A stretch of 18,590 bases of DNA, taken from CAYOVG01 sp964407285. Its GTDB lineage: Bacteria > Desulfobacterota > Syntrophobacteria > Syntrophobacterales > Syntrophobacteraceae. Each line of letters begins with the position of its first letter. The first letter of the stretch is position 1. The notes under the pieces are model-generated. The model was not told where the DNA came from and searched no databases. It saw only the letters and a program-made list of their open reading frames with translations. The DNA is taken from assembly GCA_964407285.1 (NCBI GenBank), contig CAYOVG010000107.1, positions 1-18,590 on the forward strand, read 5' to 3'. The translations under genes and the position numbers were made by a program. Below, piece by piece: positions 7,454-13,485 of the stretch.

Positions 7454-7921
7454 TTCATATACTCCAATGCTTACCCTCACTTACCACTTACCCTCTCGAT
7501 CCATCTTTCGCCCCTTTCTTCCGCCGCAAGCCGGCGCTTCCGCAACGCCTCGTTTTGCGTAATAAAACTATACCGAGCTGTCCAGTTGTCAATCATCACG
7601 GCAGTCCAAACTTTCACGCGAATTTCACACGATCTTCATTCATTCCACCCGGATATGCTCTACTCTGACAATCTCGTTCGGATACCATGTCTTTCAATAC
7701 AGCACCACACGAATATGTGAACGAAGCCGGAGAGCGCCATCTTTCGCCGCATCGTGGAAGAGGAACTTCGCTCGCTCCGGCCCGTGCTTTTGTTTCAAGG
7801 CTCGTTGATCGAGCGAAGGAGACGATCTGAAACATGCACGAGTGGACCTGGATTGGTCACGCCTTTGGTTGGAGTTTTTCACGGACACATACGGAATGCA
7901 GTTCGAGGAAAGGAGAAGCAG
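7454..7921. other. Non-coding gap before the chemoreceptor gene
   Basis: There are no supported genes in 468 bases. Three CTTACC copies occur in a short run (7470, 7480, 7487) just after the regulator gene. An exact 9-bp inverted repeat, CTTCGCTCG (7766-7774) and CGAGCGAAG (7810-7818), encloses a 35-base loop in the probable 5' leader of the chemoreceptor. The stretch around 7555-7600 is AT-richer than its surroundings and is the likeliest promoter zone, without a clear consensus. Confidence 0.5.
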
Positions 7922-9523
7922 ATGGTCGGAAGCATTAAGATGTCGACGAAAATCGTCGGAGGGTTTGGAGCGGTAATTCTCGCCGTAGTACTCATAAGTG
8001 TTGTCGGAACACAACAAACCAATGCCCTGCAAAGGATTTTCATGGACTTGTCCGGGACCCACATGCCTTTGGCCCGCCTGGCCGCCGACATGCACTCGGT
8101 TGTCCACGAGCAGGAACTCGCCGTCACCAAGTACGTGTTACACAAAGAGGATACATTTCTAAACGAGTATGGGGAGTTGCAGAAGGAAATCCGGGAGGCT
8201 CTCGGAAAAGCCGGGGAGCTGGCCGCCGCGGACGGCGAGTTGGCCGCAAAGGGCTGGCCGGCCCACATTGAAGGGATTGTGCAGAATCACAACGCTTTCG
8301 ATGAGTTGTGCAGGAGAATGATCGATACGGTCAAAGCAGGAAAGGGAGATGATATTCATTCCCTCGCCGATGAGATTGACGGAGCAGTAGTGTCCCTGTC
8401 GGAGAAGATACACGCTTTTCTGGATATGAATCAGCGCGAATGCGCCGTGGTGGAAGCCAGGGCGAACAGGGCCGCGGCTTCGGCGCGCTTCACGTTCTGG
8501 TCCGTGGGGGGAAGCGCATCGGTAGTCGGCATTCTGATAGCGTTCTTCATTACCCGCTCCATCCTGAGGCATCTCGGCCGTGTTATCACCGGCCTGTCGG
8601 AAAGCGCGGATCAACTGACCCTGGCCTCCGCTCAGACCACCACTTCCAGTCGGGAGCTTGCCGAAGGGGCGTCCGAACAGGCCGCGTCCATTGAAGAGAC
8701 GTCCGCTTCGCTGGAAGAGATGGCCTCCATGACCGTGAAGAATGCCGAAAGCGCGGAGGAAGTCAACCGGATTATGAAGGAAGAGGCAGCCTCGAATTTC
8801 GGGCAAGTCGCCGAGCGTATGGAACGGATGCGGGAATCCATTGCCCAGACTGTTTCATCCGGAGATGAAACCGCGAAGATCATCAAGACCATCGACGAAA
8901 TTGCGTTTCAAACCAATCTGCTGGCGCTGAACGCTGCCGTTGAAGCGGCGCGCGCGGGTGAGGCGGGAGCAGGCTTTGCCGTTGTGGCGGACGAGGTGCG
9001 GAACCTGGCCATGCGGGCATCGGAGGCTGCGAAAAGCACCGCCGATCTGATCGAGACTTCCAGCGGACGTATCAGGGAGACCAGTCAACTCAGCGAGCAG
9101 GTCATTGAAGTAATGGGGAAAAATGCGGAGATAGCCGGCAGGGTTTCGATGCTGATCGATGAAATCGCCGCTGCGTCGGGAGAACAGTCACAAGGGATAG
9201 CCCAGATCAATAAGGTGATCGCCGAAATGGACAGGGTAGTACAAAGGAATGCCGCAAATGCCGAGGAATCGGCAGCCGCGATGGAAGAGGTCAACGTTCA
9301 GGCCGAAAACCTCGAGGCCCTCGTCGCCGGCCTGTCCTCCATCGTCGGAGTCGCATCGAAGGCGGGAAGGGAAAAGGCGGGACCGTCGGTTACCGTGAAA
9401 GCGAGCGCATACCTCTCCGCGAGAGGTCCCAAAGGGAACAGGCGCGGGTCGATAAAGGCGATCGAACGATTTAGGGAGATCGGACAGGATAGTTTGATTG
9501 CGTTCGAGAATAACACGCTGTGA
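7922..9523 (+). CDS. Methyl-accepting chemotaxis protein
   Basis: This is a 533-residue chemoreceptor of standard build. TM1 is about residues 11-31 (GGFGAVILAVVLISVVG). A helical periplasmic domain of about 155 residues follows, probably a four-helix bundle. TM2 is about 190-213 (VGGSASVVGILIAFFITRS). A HAMP linker and a long cytoplasmic coiled coil come next, with the conserved tip at about 324-365 (IDEIAFQTNLLALNAAVEAA, then GAGFAVVADEVRNLA). Glu/Gln-rich methylation helices flank it. No C-terminal CheR-binding pentapeptide is seen; the tail is basic then ends FENNTL. The start at 7922 follows GGAAAGGAG. No che genes are adjacent, so it feeds a chemosensory array encoded elsewhere. The ligand is unknown. 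Confidence 0.95.
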   Translation: MVGSIKMSTKIVGGFGAVILAVVLISVVGTQQTNALQRIFMDLSGTHMPLARLAADMHSVVHEQELAVTKYVLHKEDTFLNEYGELQKEIREALGKAGELAAADGELAAKGWPAHIEGIVQNHNAFDELCRRMIDTVKAGKGDDIHSLADEIDGAVVSLSEKIHAFLDMNQRECAVVEARANRAAASARFTFWSVGGSASVVGILIAFFITRSILRHLGRVITGLSESADQLTLASAQTTTSSRELAEGASEQAASIEETSASLEEMASMTVKNAESAEEVNRIMKEEAASNFGQVAERMERMRESIAQTVSSGDETAKIIKTIDEIAFQTNLLALNAAVEAARAGEAGAGFAVVADEVRNLAMRASEAAKSTADLIETSSGRIRETSQLSEQVIEVMGKNAEIAGRVSMLIDEIAAASGEQSQGIAQINKVIAEMDRVVQRNAANAEESAAAMEEVNVQAENLEALVAGLSSIVGVASKAGREKAGPSVTVKASAYLSARGPKGNRRGSIKAIERFREIGQDSLIAFENNTL

Positions 9524-9613
9524 TGAATTCGATGAAGCGATGAGACTGTTTCCAGGTCTGAAGCGAACAGGTCCGCCTGACCATTCCCGCATTCGCATAT
9601 ACGGCGTCGCGCT

Positions 9614-9631
9614 CCCGAAAACGGGCTTTTT
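9614..9631 (+). terminator. Short Rho-independent terminator candidate
   Basis: CCCG-AAAA-CGGG (9614-9625) is followed by C and five T (9627-9631), 90 bases after the chemoreceptor stop. The stem is only 4 bp, so termination would be weak, but position and T-run fit. Confidence 0.45.
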
Positions 9632-9648
9632 CCCGTATTGCAGGCGGA

Positions 9649-9678
9649 TTGCGGAGGCCGCATACTGGTTGGTAAAAT
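9649..9678 (+). promoter_or_regulatory. Possible promoter of the diiron protein gene
   Basis: TTGCGG (9649-9654) and TAAAAT (9673-9678) are separated by 18 bases and lie 94 bases before the start codon. The -10 fits well and the -35 only in its TTG. It sits just after the chemoreceptor terminator candidate. Confidence 0.4.
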
Positions 9679-9771
9679 GGGGAAGTGTCGGCCCCCGAGC
9701 CGAACGTTTTTTTCCGTAGCGGGTTTCCGCACAAATGCGGCCTTACTCACCGACCATGGAGGAATCCGGGA

Positions 9772-10686
9772 ATGCAGCAATTTGATTACGCCAAATGCAT
9801 CGAAGTCTCGAAGCGGGTCCGTTGGGACATCGATAAGGATGTAATTCGGCAGCGTGAGTTTGACTTCTCCAAGAAATTCCTGCCCGACGGCCTCACCCTG
9901 ATCGACCGGACGGACTTTCTCGACAACGGGCAGAAGAGTTTTCTCAGCCGGATTCAGGGCAGGACCTACGCCAATATGTTCGGGTTCGTCGAACGGTTCA
10001 TCACCGCCAAAATGCTGGAAATCACCCGGGATCACTGGCTGGACGACCAGGTGGCGCTGGAAGCCCTGGTGCGCTTCTGCGACGAGGAACTGAAGCACCA
10101 GGAGCTATTCAGGCGAATCGAACCAATGATAGCTTCCGGCATGCCCGAGGGCTACCATTTCCTTCCGAACCCGAACCAGGTTGCAGCCGCCGTTCTGGAG
10201 AACTCGACATGGGCGGTCCTTGGATTGATTCTCGAAATCGAACTCTTCACCCAGGAGCACTACAAGCAAAGCATCGAACCGGATGAGGACCTCTCCGACC
10301 TCTACAGGGACATCTTCAAGTTCCACTGGAAGGAGGAGACCACTCACGCCATTATGGACGAACTCGAATGGCCCCAGGAAGACGGGAAGCTGACGGACGA
10401 GGAGCGCAACAGGGCGGTCGATGAGATGATAGGCCTCGTCGGCGAATTCGACAGCATACTTCAGGCGCAGATGGGCGCGGATGTGGAGTACTTCCTCAAG
10501 GCGAGCGGGGCCGCCCTGCGCACGGAAGAGATCGACCTGCTCAGGTCGTGCGTGCTCGAGGCCTACCGCCGTCAGTACATACTCTCCGGAATAGAACACC
10601 CTCGTTACCAGGCGTCCTTGAGAAAACTGGTCACCGGGGACCAACTCGCGCGCATCGACGAAGCCCTCGCTCCGATTCGGACCTGA
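9772..10686 (+). CDS. AurF-like diiron (ferritin-like) protein
   Basis: This is a 304-residue all-helical protein with four-helix-bundle diiron ligands in the expected order: Glu74 (FGFVERF), Glu106 and His109 (DEELKHQ), Glu155 or Glu157 (LILEIELF), and Glu189 and His192 (WKEETTH), with His185 close by. The two E-x-x-H pairs match the ferritin-like superfamily. The length and order resemble the AurF/p-aminobenzoate N-oxygenase family of diiron oxygenases. Family members oxidise amines using O2, which is odd in a likely strict anaerobe. A peroxide- or oxygen-scavenging role, or another substrate, is as likely. The start at 9772 follows GGAGG. It is monocistronic and converges on hgcB. The superfamily call is firm, the exact family moderate, the substrate unknown. 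Confidence 0.7.
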   Translation: MQQFDYAKCIEVSKRVRWDIDKDVIRQREFDFSKKFLPDGLTLIDRTDFLDNGQKSFLSRIQGRTYANMFGFVERFITAKMLEITRDHWLDDQVALEALVRFCDEELKHQELFRRIEPMIASGMPEGYHFLPNPNQVAAAVLENSTWAVLGLILEIELFTQEHYKQSIEPDEDLSDLYRDIFKFHWKEETTHAIMDELEWPQEDGKLTDEERNRAVDEMIGLVGEFDSILQAQMGADVEYFLKASGAALRTEEIDLLRSCVLEAYRRQYILSGIEHPRYQASLRKLVTGDQLARIDEALAPIRT

Positions 10687-10746
10687 GGCGCGGCCTCTTC
10701 GATGTCATCGCTTCGCCTTCCCTCGGGAGTCGAATCACCCCCGGGT

Positions 10747-10792
10747 CCTCGCGCCAGGGAAGCCATGCCTGTGAACGCTCCATGGCGCGAGG
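10747..10792. terminator. Inverted repeat between convergent genes
   Basis: CCTCGCGCCA (10747-10756) and TGGCGCGAGG (10783-10792) are exact complements with a 26-base loop. GC-rich flanks (CCGGG and CCCCCCGG) extend the pairing imperfectly. It lies in the 276-base gap between the diiron gene and hgcB, which converge, so it may serve both as an end signal. No T-run is present. Confidence 0.45.
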
Positions 10793-10962
10793 CCCCCCGG
10801 CGCACAACATTTCCGTTAAGTGCAACGGCGCGGTTGCGGTATCCGCTCAGTGCCCGGTTTCCCCCCATTTGAAGGAGAAGAATGGTTCGCCTGTTTCCGA
10901 ATCACGGCGCAAGGCGCTGCCGGCGCAAATCATGTAACGATTCCATCAGAATATATTCAAGT

Positions 10963-11253
10963 TCAGGAACAGCAACTCCCGCCGGAGGCGCGCAGCTTCC
11001 GTTCCTGCAGCCATTCGTTGATGATCCCCGAGGCGCAGCCGACTCCCGAGTCGACCCGTATGGCGGCGGCCGGACAGTTTCGGGCGCAAGCTCCGCATTC
11101 CATACAGGCATCCCTGTCGATGATCGACGCCTTCTTCCTGGCCACGGCGAACACCTGGTGGGGACAGACCTCAAGGCATCTGCCGCAGCCGATGCAGGCG
11201 GATTCCTGAAGCTCTAACGTTGTTGCATTACGTAAGTATCTGAAACCCTTCAT
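10963..11253 (-). CDS. hgcB: HgcB, ferredoxin-like mercury methylation protein
   Basis: This is a 96-residue dicluster ferredoxin. Two [4Fe-4S] motifs are seen: C20-x2-C23-x2-C26-x3-C30-P and C50-x2-C53-x2-C56-x3-C60-P (CMECGACARNCP). Cys73 stands alone and the protein ends with the pair Cys94-Cys95 (GGSCCS). This is the established HgcB layout; in strain ND132 the lone and paired cysteines carry the same numbers and are linked to Hg(II) handling. HgcB is thought to re-reduce the HgcA corrinoid and help deliver Hg. It starts 16 bases after the hgcA stop with GGGAG as ribosome site, so the two form an operon. Its TGA stop is followed within two codons by another TGA and is a genuine end. Confidence 0.95.
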   Translation of the reverse strand: MKGFRYLRNATTLELQESACIGCGRCLEVCPHQVFAVARKKASIIDRDACMECGACARNCPAAAIRVDSGVGCASGIINEWLQERKLRASGGSCCS

Positions 11254-11269
11254 ATCGATCTCCCATTCA

Positions 11270-12427
11270 CTAGAAAAACCTGCTGATCAGCAACAACAGG
11301 ACGCTTACGGCTATCGCGCCGCCCATCGCCGGCAGACTCGAACGTATCTCTTTCCTTACTCCGGTGCGGGAGGTGTACGTGGAACAACCGGTAAAGTTAA
11401 GCGTATGGAAGGCGCTTACCGCGGGCAACGCCAGAAAGGCGGCAATGGTCGCAGCCGGACCCCAGTCGCTTCCGCCCGCAAGGAGATACCATGCGGCGCT
11501 CCAGAACAGCCCGGCTACCGCCCCTTTGACGGCGAAACTCCTTCCCGGCAACCAGGGCAGGAGAAGCGGGCCGATGACAACCCCGGTCAGCATCGCCCCG
11601 ACATAAGCGATGCTCGCCTTGATTCCCGCCGCGGCCCCATCCGAAAGCAAGCCGATGACGAACAGGCAGAAAGCTATCACCAGCGTGGACCGCAGGGCAT
11701 TTACCATCTCCACCGGAACCAGAACCATCCTCTCGTGGAAGGAGAAAGTCAATTCCCGCATGTCGGGTGTCGTTGACATGCCGTTGTCCAGAAATCTCGG
11801 CAGATCATTGGCCCTGATCGCGGCATACGTGATTGAAAATCCCGTTTTCCTTGTCACCTCATGGGCAGCGACGCCGGGCGCCCCCAAAATCGGCAGCAAA
11901 AGCCGCCGGTGGCTCACTATCCCGGCCAAACCGGTAACCTCGATCCTCCGCACCAATTCCGCGGCGCCGAAGGAGCCTTTGCCCGCCGCACACCACACAT
12001 TGATGCCGAAGGTTTCCAGCACCAACATCCAGGTGTTGCGGCCTGCCAGCGCGCGACGGACAATATCGTAAGTCATCTTGTAGTTGGCGGTCACCACCAC
12101 CGGATCTTCCGCCGAAGGATGGCCCACGGCGTAGAGACCGGGCGGTACCTTGTAGTTCATCCGGCCGATGCCCCAGCGGGCCTTACAGGCTCCGAGACGG
12201 TCACTGAAATGGAGTTCCGTCGAAATTACGGGAACTCGTCGTCCACCCGGAGTCTGCAGCCAACCTTGAAATCCGGGGACCTCTTCGCTTATCTCCCCGC
12301 CACCGGCGGAAACCGGAGGCCCTCAGCAGGGCGGCTTATCCGAATCTCCGAGTTGGGCGCCGCAGCACGCAACGGGAATCTCCTTCTCTTCGGTTCTCGT
12401 GATGGTCCTGATTTCCTCGATTTCCAT
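11270..12427 (-). CDS. hgcA: HgcA, corrinoid mercury methyltransferase; in-frame TGA read as selenocysteine (candidate)
   Basis: HgcA methylates Hg(II) by transferring a methyl group from a corrinoid. The corrinoid domain includes the cap-helix motif NVWCAAGK, whose Cys is the proposed lower cobalt ligand (ND132 Cys93; Cys146 here, residue 57 from ATG 12160). About five membrane segments follow, with the conserved NFTGCSTYTSRTG near the end. Starting at 12160 would lose family-like sequence directly upstream (VISTELHFSDRLGACKARWG). That frame has no ATG, GTG or TTG back to a TGA at 12325-12323. It then continues to ATG 12427, preceded by GGGGAGAGG. The upstream 34 codons are Cys-rich (VACCGAQ, DKPPC) and have G or C in the third position in about 70%. 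Read through, the protein is 385 residues with Sec35 (PPC-Sec-GPP). Alternatives: a non-canonical CTG start at 12259 (329 residues, Cys90), or a sequencing error. Family certain; recoding inferred. Confidence 0.9.
12294..12312 (-). promoter_or_regulatory. Candidate bacterial SECIS hairpin in hgcA
   Basis: On the hgcA mRNA, 18 bases after the in-frame UGA, UUUCCGCC (12312-12305) pairs with GGCGGGGA (12301-12294) around the loop GGU (12304-12302). This gives 8 pairs, two of them G-U. Known bacterial SECIS elements have a small apical loop with a G at its first or second position, about 16-37 bases after UGA; E. coli fdhF has 17. This hairpin meets each of these rules. A competing fold (GCC-U-CCGG / CCGG-U-GGC) overlaps it, so the structure is not unique. 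Confidence 0.55.
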
Positions 12428-12448
12428 GGCGCCTCTCCCCAATTCCAT

Positions 12449-12478
12449 TTGCAGCATGCAATGTTCGGCACGGTTCAA
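12449..12478 (-). promoter_or_regulatory. Possible hgcA promoter/operator
   Basis: Reading toward hgcA, TTGAAC (12478-12473) resembles a -35. About 19 bases on, TGCAAA is a poor -10. The palindrome TTGCA-TGC-TGCAA (12461-12449) covers the -10 area and could bind a regulator. The TTGAAC belongs to the conserved tail of the adjoining repeat copy. No regulator gene is adjacent. Confidence 0.25.
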
Positions 12479-12611
12479 GAGAGGGTGACACTCCAGCGTC
12501 CCCCCGCGAAGCTTGTCCCCGCGCAGGCGGGGAGGGGGGTCCGGGAAACCTCGAAAAACCCGGGTTCCCGTTTGCGTGGGAATGACGGTGAGTCTTCTCG
12601 AGTGTTCCCTC
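12467..12611 (-). repeat. Palindromic intergenic repeat, copy 3 (upstream of hgcA)
   Basis: This is an inverted copy of the element at 4899-5045, almost colinear with it: CGTCATTCCCACGCAAACGG, a TTTTTCGAGGTTTCCCGG block, CCCCGCCTGCGCGGGG, AAGCTTCGCGGGGG, then GAGTGTCACCCTC and a TTGAACCGTGCCG tail. Terminal inverted repeats are imperfect (AGGGTGACACTC at 12482-12493, GAGTGTTCCCTC at 12600-12611). Its tail ends about 40 bases before the hgcA start codon. Confidence 0.85.
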
Positions 12612-12664
12612 AAACACACGGTCCATGAACCATACCCAATGTTACTATCTTTCCGAATCCCGCA

Positions 12665-12683
12665 ACCGGCTCTCCGAGCCGGT
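12665..12683. other. Small perfect hairpin
   Basis: ACCGGCTC (12665-12672) and GAGCCGGT (12676-12683) pair fully around TCC. There is no adjacent gene end and no T-run; the function is not evident. Confidence 0.35.
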
Positions 12684-12899
12684 GCACCATTATCGCCCTC
12701 ATTGTCTCATCGTTCAATAAGGTTATCCGATTTAGTAGTATTCTGCAAATATCGACTTTACGAGAAGTCTCATGAAATGGCTCTACTACTTGCATCACCG
12801 GCGCTTCCCAAGTAAGCGGCTTACGGACTTCCAAACCGGTGCGGCGCTTGACGGCCGGAGTCCTGCGGGGATGACGCATGCCGGAATGATTCCGAGTAC

Positions 12900-12957
12900 C
12901 GTATGCCGGTGACGAGATGCCCCATCCACCGTATGCCGGTGACGGGAATGCTCCATC
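12900..12957 (+). repeat. Tandem duplication of about 30 bases
   Basis: CGTATGCCGGTGACG occurs at 12900 and again at 12930, each followed by a similar segment (AGATGCCCCATCCAC, then GGAATGCTCCATCC). Two units only, with no spacers, so it is not a CRISPR array. Confidence 0.65.
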
Positions 12958-13121
12958 CCTCGTCCGCTTTCGTGCCGGGGAAATTCTCGGGAGACATTCC
13001 CCCGGCTCTTTTGCGTTCGAAGGAAGAGAGCGTTCGAACGGATTTCTTGGAGGGGCAGTTTTCCGGGGTGGAAACAATCCGACACGTTTAAACCCATGGG
13101 AGCGAAACCCCGCCCACTCAC

Positions 13122-13238
13122 TCAATGCTGTTGACTTTGGGCCCTACAACGTCATTCCTACGCAAGCGGGAATCCAGGTTTTTCAAGGTTCGCGGGACCC
13201 CCGCCCATGCGGGGGTGACGTTGATTCAACAGCATTGA
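13122..13238 (+). repeat. Palindromic repeat, copy 4, with 13-bp terminal inverted repeats
   Basis: TCAATGCTGTTGA (13122-13134) and TCAACAGCATTGA (13226-13238) are exact inverted repeats. They enclose a second nested pair, AACGTCA (13148-13154) and TGACGTT (13216-13222). The core carries the family blocks CGTCATTCC, AAGCGGGAA, TTTTTCAAGGTT and CCCCCGCCCATGCGGGGG. It is shorter than copies 1 and 3. The ends differ in sequence from those of copy 1, though both are inverted. Confidence 0.8.
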
Positions 13239-13239
13239 C

Positions 13240-13337
13240 TCCCTCATTCACCCATTCACCATCCCTCCCATCCCTCCCATTCCCCCATTCACCTACTCAC
13301 CCATTCACCGCCCCTTCCCCTTCCCCTTCCCCTCCCC
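13240..13337. other. Strand-asymmetric C-rich tract with G-quadruplex motif
   Basis: About 100 bases are nearly free of G on the plus strand. First come degenerate CCCATTCA/CATCCCTCC repeats, then five CCCC runs (13311-13314, 13317-13320, 13323-13326, 13329-13332, 13334-13337) with spacers of 2, 2, 2 and 1 bases. The minus strand therefore has five G4 runs with very short loops, a strong intramolecular G-quadruplex motif. It lies about 150 bases before the hybrid kinase start. Confidence 0.75.
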
Positions 13338-13485
13338 GAAAACAATACCCCTATGCAACAGCCCGGATTGATGCTATGTAGTAGCCTCCTCAATGTGCTC
13401 ATGCTCACTGTTACGCTGGCGAGGGCCGATCCGGCCACTGGTGTTTTGGTTTTAGGGCGCATACGCAGATTGAAAGGACACGGCC

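Larger units (their letters stand above)
12428..13485. other. 1-kb non-coding region upstream of hgcA and the hybrid kinase
   Basis: No gene is supported between the divergent hgcA and kinase starts. The region holds two repeat copies, a tandem 30-base duplication, a hairpin (12665-12683) and a G-quadruplex-forming tract, each listed separately. 12700-12790 is markedly AT-richer than its surroundings. A weak reading on the minus strand there (LLNDETMRAIMVHRLG) has no ribosome site or recognisable family and was not called. Confidence 0.55.

Noticed and set aside
7754..7921. c-di-GMP riboswitch in the chemoreceptor leader
   Set aside because: An inverted repeat exists, but the conserved GEMM core motifs and tetraloop-receptor pattern were not found.
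10957..10965. Selenocysteine at the TGA ending hgcB
   Set aside because: The protein already has the normal HgcB length and CC-containing tail, and a second TGA follows after one codon.
11270..12160. HgcA as a 296-residue protein starting at ATG 12160
   Set aside because: It would place the corrinoid-ligand Cys at residue 57 instead of near 93 and drop HgcA-like sequence immediately upstream; no ribosome site precedes this ATG.
12294..12322. The alternative hairpin GCC-U-CCGG / CCGG-U-GGC as the SECIS
   Set aside because: Its loop starts only 10 bases after the UGA and begins with U, outside the known bacterial SECIS geometry; the GGU-loop hairpin fits better.
12900..12957. CRISPR array
   Set aside because: Only two head-to-tail units without unique spacers, and no cas genes nearby.
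12610..13125. 171-codon open frame on the minus strand
   Set aside because: It crosses the tandem duplication and non-coding palindromes, has no ribosome site and no recognisable family.
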